A DNA stretch of 43,397 nucleotides from Lachnospiraceae bacterium (lineage in GTDB: Bacteria; Bacillota; Clostridia; Lachnospirales; Lachnospiraceae), in contig JAILRP010000014.1 in the NCBI GenBank assembly GCA_024698075.1, forward strand, positions 1-43,397, in the 5' to 3' direction. This document shows, piece by piece, positions 32,346-40,805 of the stretch; within the stretch, counting starts at the first letter, position 1; the number at the start of each line of letters is the position of its first letter. The position numbers were made by a program, and so were the translations under genes. The notes under the pieces are model-generated. The model did no database searches, was not told where the DNA came from, and saw nothing but the letters and a program-made list of their open reading frames with translations.

Positions 32346-32966
32346 TCAGGCATCTATAAAATTCGTCCAGACATGCTCTTCCTTCTCGGGAAGTCCATAT
32401 TCTTTTTTCCCGAGCGCTATGCTCTTCATGAGGAATGACATGTTCCGTGCGAGAACCCTCATGACCTGCAGGCCCTCAAGATCAGACGCGGCCTGTCCCG
32501 GGGCGTTTCCGTGCACGCTGTTCCAATACTGGCTCGAAGCCACCGGCATGCCGCTGATTGTAAAATATTTATTGAGTTCGTCAAATGTTGCCGAGCATCC
32601 TCCGCGCCTTGCCACAACGACACTCGCACCGACTTTCATGGTCTTGTCGAACTTCGTGCTGTAGAACAGCCTGTCAAGGCATGCGATGAGCGTTGCATTG
32701 GCTGAAGCGTAATATACCGGGGATGCCGCGACAAGTCCGTCGGCTTCCTCAAACTTCGGTGCGATCTCGTTGACTATGTCATCAAATACGCACTTTCCCG
32801 TGCTGCCGCAGGAGTTGCAGGAAACGCATCCTCTAACGTCCCGGTTTCCAACCCCGATGATCTCGATATCTATCCCCTCGGATTCAAAGACCCTGACCAT
32901 CTCATTTAACGCGGTCATAGTGTTTCCGTTGTTCTTCGGACTTCCGTTGAGTATCAGTACTTTCAT
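32346..32966 (-). CDS. Flavodoxin-fold NAD(P)H-dependent oxidoreductase (iron-sulfur flavoprotein-like)
   Basis: 206 aa from ATG 32966, with AAGGA 8 nt upstream. It starts MKVLILNGSPKNNGNTMTAL, the FMN-phosphate loop of NADPH-dependent FMN reductases, and has a Cys cluster GCVSCNSCGSTGKC (~45-58) typical of iron-sulfur-flavoprotein-like family members. SPVYYASANA is the second FMN contact. It probably reduces quinones, flavins or other acceptors. The C-terminal part is a helical extension. It follows the C_GCAxxG_C_C gene by 16 nt; the two Cys-bearing redox proteins may work together (inference). Confidence 0.87.
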   Translation of the reverse strand: MKVLILNGSPKNNGNTMTALNEMVRVFESEGIDIEIIGVGNRDVRGCVSCNSCGSTGKCVFDDIVNEIAPKFEEADGLVAASPVYYASANATLIACLDRLFYSTKFDKTMKVGASVVVARRGGCSATFDELNKYFTISGMPVASSQYWNSVHGNAPGQAASDLEGLQVMRVLARNMSFLMKSIALGKKEYGLPEKEEHVWTNFIDA

Positions 32967-32982
32967 TTTCATCTTCCTTTCA

Positions 32983-33405
32983 TCACATGTTCTGTTCCTG
33001 TCTGCTCTTTTCATGCTCCGCAATGACCGTCTCAAGTATGTCACACGCGGTCTCTATCGTCTTTTTGCACCTGAATTCGGGATCAAAAGACTGCGGCTTG
33101 ATATCACGGCACATGACGGATCCGTATACATTGTTGAACGCCCGTATCAGAGCGGTCGTTACCGGCTTGATGTCACTGCTTTCGTGGGCCTTCTTTTCAA
33201 CATATTTCACAGACAGGACCGCCGAGGCCGCAAGGATCGCACCGCACGTGTTTCCGGTCTGGATGCCCGCCCCGTATCCCCCGAGCATGATCATGTCGCG
33301 GTCATGAAGTCCCAGATGATAGTATTCATCTGCCGCACGGATCATGGTTTCCGCGCAGTTGTAATTGCCTTCGTAGTAATATTTTTCATACAGGTCTTTA
33401 AGCAT
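32983..33405 (-). CDS. C_GCAxxG_C_C family redox protein
   Basis: 140 aa from ATG 33405, with a strong AAGGAGG upstream. Features match the C_GCAxxG_C_C family: NCAETMIRAA near the N-terminus, GGYGAGIQTGNTCGAILAA in the centre and two later Cys (VMCRDI and FRCKK, TACDIL). The family is thought to bind an Fe-S or other metal cluster and is common in anaerobes; the specific role is unknown. Neighbours are a DUF4037 gene 32 nt upstream and the flavodoxin-like gene 16 nt downstream. Confidence 0.85.
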   Translation of the reverse strand: MLKDLYEKYYYEGNYNCAETMIRAADEYYHLGLHDRDMIMLGGYGAGIQTGNTCGAILAASAVLSVKYVEKKAHESSDIKPVTTALIRAFNNVYGSVMCRDIKPQSFDPEFRCKKTIETACDILETVIAEHEKSRQEQNM

Positions 33406-33437
33406 CACGTGCCTCCTTTTTACTGTCCGTTGCCGGA

Positions 33438-34376
33438 TCACGCAAGCACCCTGCCGACATCGGCCTCAAGATATGGATTGATGCGGTCACAGAGCCCGCG
33501 CTCCTTCAGCATCTCAGATATATCATAACCTATATCTTCCGCCAGTCCAACCACCCTGTCCTTGAGATTCGGACGATTGGTGTGGTACCTTGTCCCTTCC
33601 CACGCGCCCGGGTCGGCACTGCAGCGCGCCAGTTCGTCTATCCTGGCGCAGAAATCCCCGCCGGCATCGATCTCGGTAAGCGCCCTGTATGCCCATTTGT
33701 AATACGGCATATACTTACGCTCAAGCAGAAAGAATAATTCCACCGCAGCCATCATTCCCGTTGTGCGGCAGTATTCGGCCGCAACTATATCACCCCTTGC
33801 CATGCATCGCTGGTAGTTCACCTGCAGCGTTGCGGAATACTCATGCATTTTTTCGGCAATGCGCATCCGCCACACCTTATCGGGATAATAGCCAAGGAGC
33901 ATGCTCCTAAACTTCGAAAAATCACCCAGGTCATCACGGAACACCTCGCCGTTCACCGCCGTTGCCAGACACGAATGGTCAAGCGCCATCCACTGTTCCT
34001 CCGTCATCACGCAGCCATCCGTGTCACAGTCGATGCACAGGATCTTCGAGTAAAAATCATGTATGGTCATGACTCCCCTGCGCTCCCTCAGCCTGTCGGT
34101 GTAAAATGCCCTCTCCCGGCTTCGCACGATATCGTCATATGCAGCAGACAGCTCCGACCCTGCCGAAGCCATGTCGGCATCCGTAAGCCACAGGCATACC
34201 CCGGTCCCGAAGTCATGGTCGCGGGATATCCCGTCATCATATCCGAAACAGTCGCTGCCCTCTCCTGCGATGCCGACCGCGATGCGGTTTTCGTATACGC
34301 CAAAACGGCTCCGGATCATCGGGGCAACATACTCATCGTAGAACCTGCGATTTTTACTGATTATACCGTTATCCAT
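33438..34376 (-). CDS. DUF4037 domain-containing protein
   Basis: 312 aa. Near the N-terminus it reads GIAGEGSDCFGYDDGISRDHDFGTGVCLWL, cited as residues ~34-63, the hallmark of DUF4037 proteins, which resemble nucleotidyltransferase folds (GxGSxxFG and DHD motifs). The Asp pair in SRDHDF could bind metal. The C-terminal half is helical. No biochemical role is known to me. It starts 6 nt after the CPBP protease stop, so is likely co-transcribed. Confidence 0.85.
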   Translation of the reverse strand: MDNGIISKNRRFYDEYVAPMIRSRFGVYENRIAVGIAGEGSDCFGYDDGISRDHDFGTGVCLWLTDADMASAGSELSAAYDDIVRSRERAFYTDRLRERRGVMTIHDFYSKILCIDCDTDGCVMTEEQWMALDHSCLATAVNGEVFRDDLGDFSKFRSMLLGYYPDKVWRMRIAEKMHEYSATLQVNYQRCMARGDIVAAEYCRTTGMMAAVELFFLLERKYMPYYKWAYRALTEIDAGGDFCARIDELARCSADPGAWEGTRYHTNRPNLKDRVVGLAEDIGYDISEMLKERGLCDRINPYLEADVGRVLA

Positions 34377-34382
34377 ATGAGG

Positions 34383-35438
34383 TCATTGTTCCGGGGAAGC
34401 AGCCGCATCACGCCTGTAGATGGGCATAAAGATGAACAGGAAGAAAACTATGAAGGATGCCGCCATTGCAGGCAGCATGTTCCATTCTATGACTTGGTCT
34501 TTGAGGGAATCAGACCCTCCCGAAATGATGGCGCCAAGATTGTTATAAAGATAATGCATGATCACGGGGACCCATATGTTCTCCGTTTTCATATAAGCAT
34601 ATCCGAGGAATACCGCACTCGCCACACATGTCATTATCTGGCTTGCGACCGCCTGTAAACCATAGTCCTTGGCATAAAACATAAAGTCAACATCAATGTG
34701 CCACAGCGCCCATACAAGTCCGAGCAGGAGTACGCCCGCCCGTTTTCCGAAGCGGCGCTGCATCAAAGGCTGAAGATAATATCTCCATCCGTATTCCTCT
34801 CCGAAAAATGCTATAAAGGACATGATAAAATTGACCGGAAGGACGAGCAAGGTTACCCACGTGAGCGGGCTGCGGCATACGGCAAGCACCGCCTGCAGCT
34901 CCTTGTCCGTGCCGGTCCTAAAGTCCTCAAGAAAGACCGCGATCATGCAGCGCCCGATAACAAGGGCAATAAAGACCGCCACCAGAATAACGCTGAGCCT
35001 GATGTTCCTGCGCTCTATCCCGGCATTTTCTCTCTTTTCGCGTCCGCATGTCCAGAACAGGATATAGGTAATCACGCTTCCGAACATGATCGGAAACTGT
35101 GACAGAAGATTCCAGACGTCAATGACCTGTCCCGCCGCCATGATCGGTCCTATGCGCCAAAACAGGGACAGAACCGCCATAACGAGCATCACCGCCGTGG
35201 TGGCGAGCACCGTGATATATCCTGCCATCGGAAGCTTATCGTCATCACTTTTGGTGATCAGCTTTCCGAGTATGACTCCGCATGCCGGATACATCATCTG
35301 CAGATTTACGAATGCCGTGATGTCATACTGCCTGCGGAAGCCTATGTACATAAAAATGCTCATGACGGCCACGAGCCCGTATGCTATGGCAATGAATATC
35401 CATAGTTTTTTCTTTTCAGCTGATTTATTATCTGTCAT
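34383..35438 (-). CDS. CPBP family intramembrane metalloprotease
   Basis: 351 aa with about eight hydrophobic helices. The catalytic motifs of the CPBP/Abi (CAAX protease-like) family are intact: EEYGWR (Glu-Glu-x3-Arg), WALWHIDVD (His) and HYLYNN (His/Asn). It would act in the membrane; in bacteria such proteins are linked to bacteriocin self-immunity or processing, but no bacteriocin gene is seen here. The ATG lies 10 nt after a candidate 20-codon ORF. N-terminal signal MTDNKSAEKKKLWIFIAIAY indicates a positive-inside first helix. Confidence 0.88.
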   Translation of the reverse strand: MTDNKSAEKKKLWIFIAIAYGLVAVMSIFMYIGFRRQYDITAFVNLQMMYPACGVILGKLITKSDDDKLPMAGYITVLATTAVMLVMAVLSLFWRIGPIMAAGQVIDVWNLLSQFPIMFGSVITYILFWTCGREKRENAGIERRNIRLSVILVAVFIALVIGRCMIAVFLEDFRTGTDKELQAVLAVCRSPLTWVTLLVLPVNFIMSFIAFFGEEYGWRYYLQPLMQRRFGKRAGVLLLGLVWALWHIDVDFMFYAKDYGLQAVASQIMTCVASAVFLGYAYMKTENIWVPVIMHYLYNNLGAIISGGSDSLKDQVIEWNMLPAMAASFIVFFLFIFMPIYRRDAAASPEQ

Positions 35439-35448
35439 TTTATCTCAA

Positions 35449-35511
35449 TCACCGCCGCACCTGATGAGCACGTCTTCTTTCCATGCTTTCGGTCAAAGTA
35501 TCTTTATCCAT
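35449..35511 (-). CDS. Candidate 20-codon leader ORF
   Basis: ATG 35511 with a strong AAGGAG 5 nt upstream opens a 20-codon frame (MDKDTLTESMERRRAHQVRR) ending in TGA 10 nt before the CPBP protease start. The peptide is basic and hydrophilic. It could be a leader peptide that couples translation into the protease gene, or the remnant of a longer gene. No homologue recognised. Confidence 0.4.
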   Translation of the reverse strand: MDKDTLTESMERRRAHQVRR

Positions 35512-35521
35512 TTTTGCTCCT

Positions 35522-35559
35522 TTCCCATGATTCTGTTGTATACCTTTTCATCATGGGAA
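35522..35559 (-). other. Inverted repeat between hydF and the CPBP leader
   Basis: Perfect 9-bp arms TTCCCATGA (35522-35530) and TCATGGGAA (35551-35559) are separated by 20 nt. One arm touches the hydF stop and the other borders the ribosome site of the small ORF. There is no T-run, so it is either an operator or an RNA hairpin that could mask or expose that ribosome site. Confidence 0.55.
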
Positions 35560-35560
35560 G

Positions 35561-36769
35561 TCAAGGGTTTATCAGAGGTGCGATGCTCCTTTCAAGTATG
35601 CCGTTCATATGTGCTATGGCTGTGCCGTAGTTCGTAAACGGAATGGATGCCTCTGCCGCTGCCGCCATACGGTTCCTGACTTCATTGTCATTCAGCATGC
35701 ATGCACCGCAGTGTATGATGAGGTCAAAGGCGCTAAGATCATCCGGATAGCCGTGCCCCGATGTGAAAGTAAATTCAAGTTCTTTTCCGGTATGCCCCCT
35801 GAGCCATGCCGGAAGCTTGACGGTACCTATGTCCTCGCACTGCCTGTGATGCGTACAGCCCTCCGCGATCAGTATCTTCGCATGGTCCCCAAGGCCGTCT
35901 ATGGCCTTTGCACCTTCCACGGCTTCCCATAAAAAGCCCTTGTATCTTGCCATCAGTATTGAGAATGATGTCAGCGGTATGCTGTCCGGTACAATCTTCA
36001 TGACTTTGGAAAACGCCTGGGAATCCGTGACCACAAGAGCGGGATCTTTCCTAAGGCCCGAAAGCGTGCCGCAAAGTCCCTCCACTCCGGTCACAACGCT
36101 TATGGCACCCGCGTCGAGTATGTCCCGTATCGCCTGCTGCTGCGGCAGTATCAGCCTGCCTTTCGGAGCAGATGCGTCAATAGGGATGACAAGCACGGCC
36201 GTATCGCCTTTATGTATCAGATCCGCGACAAGCCGTGTCTTCTTTGCGCCGTCCGATGCGGCCTTTGCGATCGCTTCTTTGAGCTCTTCCACGCCGTCTC
36301 CGGTCTTAGCCGAAACATATATAAGCGGAAATCCCTGAGCCGTCATGTCTGACGCGGCCTGCACCTTTCCGCCTTCTATACGATCCGTTTTATTTCTTGC
36401 TATGACGCACACAGTCTTCCTTGCTTTTATCAGGTCAAGAAGTTCTGTCTCCGACGGATCCGGTTCGTCATTTTCGGTAACAAACACGGCTATGTCGCAG
36501 GATGCGAGCACCTCCTTCATCCTTCCGACCCTCAGGCTTCCGAGCATTCCCTCATCATCATATCCGGGCGTATCGATTATCACGACAGGCCCGAGAGGCA
36601 GAAGCTCCATGCTCTTTCTGACCGGATCCGTTGTCGTTCCCCTGACATCGCTCACAAGCGAAACCTGCTGGTTGGTGATCCTGTTTACAAGGCTGCTCTT
36701 TCCCGCGTTCCTTATGCCGAAAAATCCTATATGTGTTCTCTCCGCCATCGGAGTTTCATTAAGGCTCAT
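35561..36769 (-). CDS. hydF: [FeFe]-hydrogenase maturation GTPase HydF
   Basis: 402 aa. N-terminal GTPase: GFFGIRNAGKSSLVNRI (P-loop), RGTTTDPV, DTPGYDDEG and RNKTD. The C-terminal Fe-S ligands follow the HydF pattern CxH...HCxxC as EGCTHH and IIHCGACM. HydF is the scaffold on which HydE and HydG assemble the 2Fe subcluster before transfer to HydA. Start ATG 36769 has GGGGA about 8 nt upstream; it follows hydG by 27 nt. No hydA structural gene is in the window. Confidence 0.95.
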   Translation of the reverse strand: MSLNETPMAERTHIGFFGIRNAGKSSLVNRITNQQVSLVSDVRGTTTDPVRKSMELLPLGPVVIIDTPGYDDEGMLGSLRVGRMKEVLASCDIAVFVTENDEPDPSETELLDLIKARKTVCVIARNKTDRIEGGKVQAASDMTAQGFPLIYVSAKTGDGVEELKEAIAKAASDGAKKTRLVADLIHKGDTAVLVIPIDASAPKGRLILPQQQAIRDILDAGAISVVTGVEGLCGTLSGLRKDPALVVTDSQAFSKVMKIVPDSIPLTSFSILMARYKGFLWEAVEGAKAIDGLGDHAKILIAEGCTHHRQCEDIGTVKLPAWLRGHTGKELEFTFTSGHGYPDDLSAFDLIIHCGACMLNDNEVRNRMAAAAEASIPFTNYGTAIAHMNGILERSIAPLINP

Positions 36770-36796
36770 GATTTTTCCCCGTTAACTTTGTAATGA

Positions 36797-38218
36797 TCAG
36801 AAGCGGAAATCCCTCTCTCCTTCCGCGATCTTAAGAAGACGTTCCTTAACCACCTCGCGGACATTCTCCTTCGGGATCGTGCCTATCTCTTTTTCTATCA
36901 TCTCCTCGCCGATCCTCCTGGTATCTTCAGACGCATAGTCTATGAGAAATTCCTTCAGAGTCATCAGGGCGTTCGGATGGCAGCAGTTCTGTATCTGTCC
37001 GGATTTGCACAGTTCCATGAAACGGTCCCCGGTCCTGCCCTCACGGTAGCAGGCTGTGCAGAAGGAAGGGATATAGCCGGCCCTCATCAGCCAGTTCACC
37101 ACCTCGTCGAGCGTGCGGCTGTCGGAAACATCAAACTGCTCCGTATCGTGCGGACGTTCCTCCTCGGCGTATCCTCCCACGGAAGTTCTCGAGCCTCCGC
37201 TTATCTGGCTGACGCCGAGGCGGATGATCTTTTCCCTGACCTGCGGTGTCTCCCTCGTGGAAATTATCATTCCGGTATAGGGAACCGCGATCCTGATGCA
37301 GGCAGCGATCTTACAGAACATTTCATCGCTCAGCGAATTGTCAAAATCACCGGGGTCGATGTCATCGGCAGGCTTAACACGCGGCACGCTTATCGTATGC
37401 GGCCCGACTCCGTGGACGGCCTCGAGATGTTCAGCATGCATCAGCAGGCCGGCAAATTCATACGCGTAATTATCAAGTCCGAATAGCACTCCTATGCCCA
37501 CATCATCGATCCCGCCTTCCATGGCACGGTCCATGGCTTCCGTATGGTATGCGTAGTCATGTTTCGGTCCTGTAGGATGCAGGATCTCATACTGCTCCCT
37601 GTTGTATGTCTCCTGGAACAGGATGTATGTTCCGATCCCCGCGTCCTTGAGTTTTCTGTAATTCTCAACAGTCGTTGCGGCTATATTGACATTTACCCTG
37701 CGTATCGCACCGTTCTTATGCCTTATCGAATATATGGTCTTGATGCATTCAAGAATATATTCGATCGGGTTGTTGACCGGATCCTCTCCCGATTCGATCG
37801 CAAGCCTCTTATGCCCCATATCCTGCAGGGCGATGACTTCCCTTGCCACCTCTTCCTGTGTCAGCTTCTTTCTCGGAATGTGTTTGTTCTTCAGGTGGTA
37901 CGGACAGTACAGGCAGCCGTTGACGCAGTAATTGGACAGGTAGAGCGGGGCGAACAGAACGATACGGTTCCCGTAAAAATCCTTTTTTATCTGTTCTGCA
38001 AGATCGTATATCTCCCTGACTTTTTCTTCATTGGTACATGCAAGAAGAACGCTTGCCTCGCGGTGGCTGAGTCCCTTTCTGAGCCTTGCCTTTTCAAGGA
38101 TCTTATCAACCAATGCGATATCATCCTTATGTTCAATGGCATATTTCACGGTATCCTTTATCTCACCGTCATTGATGAATTCGTCTGCCTTCATCGATCT
38201 TACATCATACTTCATCAT
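36797..38218 (-). CDS. hydG: [FeFe]-hydrogenase maturase HydG (radical SAM tyrosine lyase)
   Basis: 473 aa, the usual HydG length. Radical SAM motif NYCVNGCLYCPYH (Cx3Cx2C), and the C-terminal auxiliary-cluster Cys in FCTACYREGRTGD plus QNCCHP. It cleaves tyrosine to give the CO and CN ligands of the H-cluster. ATG 38218 overlaps the hydE stop by one base (TGATG); a second ATG directly follows at 38215. Order TM1266-hydE-hydG-hydF forms one minus-strand operon. Confidence 0.95.
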   Translation of the reverse strand: MMKYDVRSMKADEFINDGEIKDTVKYAIEHKDDIALVDKILEKARLRKGLSHREASVLLACTNEEKVREIYDLAEQIKKDFYGNRIVLFAPLYLSNYCVNGCLYCPYHLKNKHIPRKKLTQEEVAREVIALQDMGHKRLAIESGEDPVNNPIEYILECIKTIYSIRHKNGAIRRVNVNIAATTVENYRKLKDAGIGTYILFQETYNREQYEILHPTGPKHDYAYHTEAMDRAMEGGIDDVGIGVLFGLDNYAYEFAGLLMHAEHLEAVHGVGPHTISVPRVKPADDIDPGDFDNSLSDEMFCKIAACIRIAVPYTGMIISTRETPQVREKIIRLGVSQISGGSRTSVGGYAEEERPHDTEQFDVSDSRTLDEVVNWLMRAGYIPSFCTACYREGRTGDRFMELCKSGQIQNCCHPNALMTLKEFLIDYASEDTRRIGEEMIEKEIGTIPKENVREVVKERLLKIAEGERDFRF

Positions 38219-39270
38219 CAGTTCCTCACTTTCCTGTCTATATGGTCACCGCGGTCCGTCACGATCTCGCAGCCTGTCTTTTCGACACGGGTTTTCAGGC
38301 ATTCTATACACTGTGCCGCTTCTTCTCCGGTGCATATCTTATCGTCATAAAGCAGATACTTTCCCCTGACGTTTACAGGCGAAAGATTCGGCATGAGCAC
38401 GTTTGCCCCTCCTTCTATTGCCAGCTCACGCCCCTTAGGGTCGACCGTGGCAAGTGCGGTCGTTGCCGGCAGAAGCACGTCAGGAAGCGTCAGCCGGATA
38501 AGCGAAAGCAGAAACAGTGTCAGCTCCGCAGTTCCCGCGGGCCTGTCGGCAAACGGTGTATCTTTATGCGGAATGAAGGGGCCGATCCCCACCATCTCCG
38601 GCTTTAGTTCCTTCAGGAACAGAAGCTCGTCAGCAAGGTCTTCATCGGTCTGCCCGGGAGAGCCGACCATGAAGCCTGCTCCTGTCTGAAAGCCGATCTC
38701 CTTAAGGTTGCGGAGGCACTGCATCCGGTTGTCCCAGCTCATCCCGCCGGGATGAAGCATGCCGTAGTGCTCCCTGTTTACGGTCTCGTGCCGCAGAAGG
38801 TAACGGTCGGCACCAGCTTCGTACAGTCTCCTGTAGCTCTCATAAGAACGCTCTCCGACCGAAAGCGTAAGAGCGCAGTCAGGATGCCTTGCCTTGATAT
38901 CTTTTATGAGCGGGACAAGGATATCGTCGCCAAAGTATGCATCCTCTCCACCCTGAAGGACAAACGTGCGGAAACCAAGTTCATATCCGCTATCCGCACA
39001 GCCTGTTATCTCTTCAGGCGTAAGGCGGTATCTGTCCGCCTTATCGTTTCCGGCACGGATCCCGCAGTAGCTGCAGTTGTTTTTACAGTAATTCGTAAAT
39101 TCGATCAGGCCGCGGATGAATATCTTTTTCCCGTAGACCTCATCACGCACTGTGCCCGCAAGTCCTGCCGCATATTCCCGGATCTGTGCCCGGTTCCTGA
39201 TAAGGCTAAGGTACCCGTCGCGGTCAAGAACCGTTTCGGTCTTCAGTTTATCAAGAAGCTCCGTCATCAT
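38218..39270 (-). CDS. hydE: [FeFe]-hydrogenase maturase HydE (radical SAM)
   Basis: About 350 aa from ATG 39270 (ATG 39267 adjacent; AAAGAG just upstream). An earlier ATG at 39291 lies inside the upstream gene without a ribosome site. Radical SAM motif YCKNNCSYCG, then FVLQGGEDAYF and GFMVGSPGQTDEDL, match HydE. It helps build the dithiomethylamine bridge of the H-cluster with HydG products. It starts 13 nt after the TM1266-like stop and overlaps hydG by one base. Confidence 0.93.
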   Translation of the reverse strand: MMTELLDKLKTETVLDRDGYLSLIRNRAQIREYAAGLAGTVRDEVYGKKIFIRGLIEFTNYCKNNCSYCGIRAGNDKADRYRLTPEEITGCADSGYELGFRTFVLQGGEDAYFGDDILVPLIKDIKARHPDCALTLSVGERSYESYRRLYEAGADRYLLRHETVNREHYGMLHPGGMSWDNRMQCLRNLKEIGFQTGAGFMVGSPGQTDEDLADELLFLKELKPEMVGIGPFIPHKDTPFADRPAGTAELTLFLLSLIRLTLPDVLLPATTALATVDPKGRELAIEGGANVLMPNLSPVNVRGKYLLYDDKICTGEEAAQCIECLKTRVEKTGCEIVTDRGDHIDRKVRN

Positions 39271-39283
39271 GGGCTCTTTATTC

Positions 39284-39538
39284 CTATACATTGCTGAATG
39301 CCGCTTTCGATGAAACACCGTCAAGCTTTCCGATCTGTCCGCAGAGGGTATTTATCTCATTCTGAGCGGCATCGATCACAACCGTGATGCAGCTTATGTT
39401 CTTCTTTTCGTATGGCAGCCCCATCCGGCCTATGATATGTTCCCTGTGCCGTGAAAGTATATCATTCAGTTTTGCTATGCTGTCCGTATTTTCGACTATT
39501 ATCCCGATAACAGCAACTCTAGTTTCGGTCTGCTCCAT
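39284..39538 (-). CDS. TM1266 family iron-only hydrogenase system regulator
   Basis: 84 aa from ATG 39538, with GGGGGAG just upstream. MEQTETRVAVIGIIVENTDS starts a small ferredoxin-like (NikR C-terminal/ACT-type) fold; IGRMGLPYEKKNISCITVVID is typical of the family found beside hydEFG. It lacks a DNA-binding domain, so is probably a ligand or metal sensor for the system; its real function is unproven. It is the first gene of the hydrogenase maturation operon. Confidence 0.88.
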   Translation of the reverse strand: MEQTETRVAVIGIIVENTDSIAKLNDILSRHREHIIGRMGLPYEKKNISCITVVIDAAQNEINTLCGQIGKLDGVSSKAAFSNV

Positions 39539-39612
39539 ATTCTCCCCCATGCGCATGCTCATTCCATTGCAAAATCATCCGCATTCAATGATCCTGCCGT
39601 GATCCGGCGGTC

Positions 39613-39644
39613 AAAAAAAGCCGTGCGAACGCACGGCAAAAAAA
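39613..39644. terminator. Bidirectional intrinsic terminator
   Basis: GCCGTGCG/CGCACGGC (39620-39627 and 39630-39637) forms a GC-rich 7-8 bp stem with A7 on both flanks, giving T7 after the stem on either strand. It separates the radical SAM gene from the hyd operon. Between here and 39778 I see only a 15-bp imperfect tandem (ATGACG plus GGCAGGC units near 39743-39772). Confidence 0.85.
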
Positions 39645-39778
39645 GCACACATCAGCTGTTTAAGTTCGCACTTTCGGTCAGAGGTTATCTTTCCGTCAGA
39701 TCAAACGTATTGTAATCCCGCCCCGCCCGTTCTGTCAACATCATGACGAGGCAGGCTATGACGCGGCAGGCCGCCTCT

Positions 39779-40657
39779 TTACAGGTCAAATAAACTCATC
39801 TGCGGATATTTTTCCGGAAGTTCGTTCATATACCTGAAACAGTCCTCAGGACTTGACAAGATCCCGTTTGCCTTACAGATCCTCTGAAATATCTCAGTCA
39901 GTTTCCGGGCATTGGGACTGGGCAGCTCATACGCATTCCCATACTGCCTGATGTAGCATTCCTTCATCCCCGGAAAATGCCTGTCAAGCGCTGCATAATA
40001 GTATTCCCGGTCGCCGTCCCTGAGTGTCAGTCCCATGCCGAAATCTATAACGCCTTTTACACCTACCCGAACGCATTCATTCAGGATATGTGTAATATTA
40101 TCTTCCGTATCATTGATGAATGGCAGGATCGGAGTCAGCCAGACCACGGTAGGGATTCCCCTTTTCTGCATTTCATACAGCACTTCTATCCGCCTCTTTG
40201 TATTGCAGACATTCGGCTCCAGTATCCGGCACAGGTCATCATCCCATGTCGTGAGCGTCATCTGCACCACACACTTTGCACGGCGGTTTATCTCATCGAG
40301 CAGATCGATATCCCGTAATATACGGTCTGATTTTGTCTGTACCGCAGCACCGAAACCGTACTGCAGTATGATCTCAAGGCACTTCCTTGTCAGCCGCAGC
40401 TCCTCTTCGCAATGCATATACGGATCCGACATCGCACCGGTTCCGACCATACCCTTTTTTCTTTTTGAACGAAGAGCAGACTCCAAGAGTTCCGGAGCAT
40501 TCCGCTTGACTTCTATGTCTTCAAAAGGATGCGTAAACTGATAGCAGCGGCTGCGGCTGTCACAGTAAATACATCCATGGGAGCATCCTCTGTATATGTT
40601 CATCCCATAATGTCCGCCGCTGCCGGTCAGCAGCCCCTTTGCATCCACAAAATGCAT
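39779..40657 (-). CDS. SPL-family radical SAM protein
   Basis: 292 aa from ATG 40657, with GAAGGAGA 5 nt upstream. The cluster motif YRGCSHGCIYCDSRS (Cx3Cx2C) is near residue 30, followed by TGAMSDPYMHCEE and VQMTLTTWDD. It resembles the SplB-like/Rv2578c radical SAM group rather than true spore photoproduct lyase, which is longer. Substrate unknown; DNA repair is possible. It ends in LPEKYPQMSLFDL. It is followed by a terminator and preceded by a short HD-protein remnant. Confidence 0.85.
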   Translation of the reverse strand: MHFVDAKGLLTGSGGHYGMNIYRGCSHGCIYCDSRSRCYQFTHPFEDIEVKRNAPELLESALRSKRKKGMVGTGAMSDPYMHCEEELRLTRKCLEIILQYGFGAAVQTKSDRILRDIDLLDEINRRAKCVVQMTLTTWDDDLCRILEPNVCNTKRRIEVLYEMQKRGIPTVVWLTPILPFINDTEDNITHILNECVRVGVKGVIDFGMGLTLRDGDREYYYAALDRHFPGMKECYIRQYGNAYELPSPNARKLTEIFQRICKANGILSSPEDCFRYMNELPEKYPQMSLFDL

Positions 40658-40691
40658 GTTATCTCCTTCGCTCCCATCCATTCATTACTCT

Positions 40692-40787
40692 TTAATGATC
40701 ATCCGGTCTTTCGGCATCTATTTTGGCAAGAGTATCCTTCAGGCGCTCTGCAATATGAAGTATATTCAAATAATCTCTTGTTTTCAT
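40692..40787 (-). pseudogene. 31-codon remnant resembling the N-terminus of an HD-domain hydrolase
   Basis: A 31-codon frame with GGGAGA 9 nt upstream of its ATG reads MKTRDYLNILHIAERLKDT and then LAKIDAERPDDH before a TAA. The first part resembles, from memory, the start of HD-superfamily hydrolases (LH-AE-LKDT-RHC), but the rest of the protein, including the HD motif, is missing. It could be a deletion relic or a short expressed peptide. Confidence 0.5.
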
Positions 40788-40805
40788 AATGAATGTCTCC
40801 CACTC

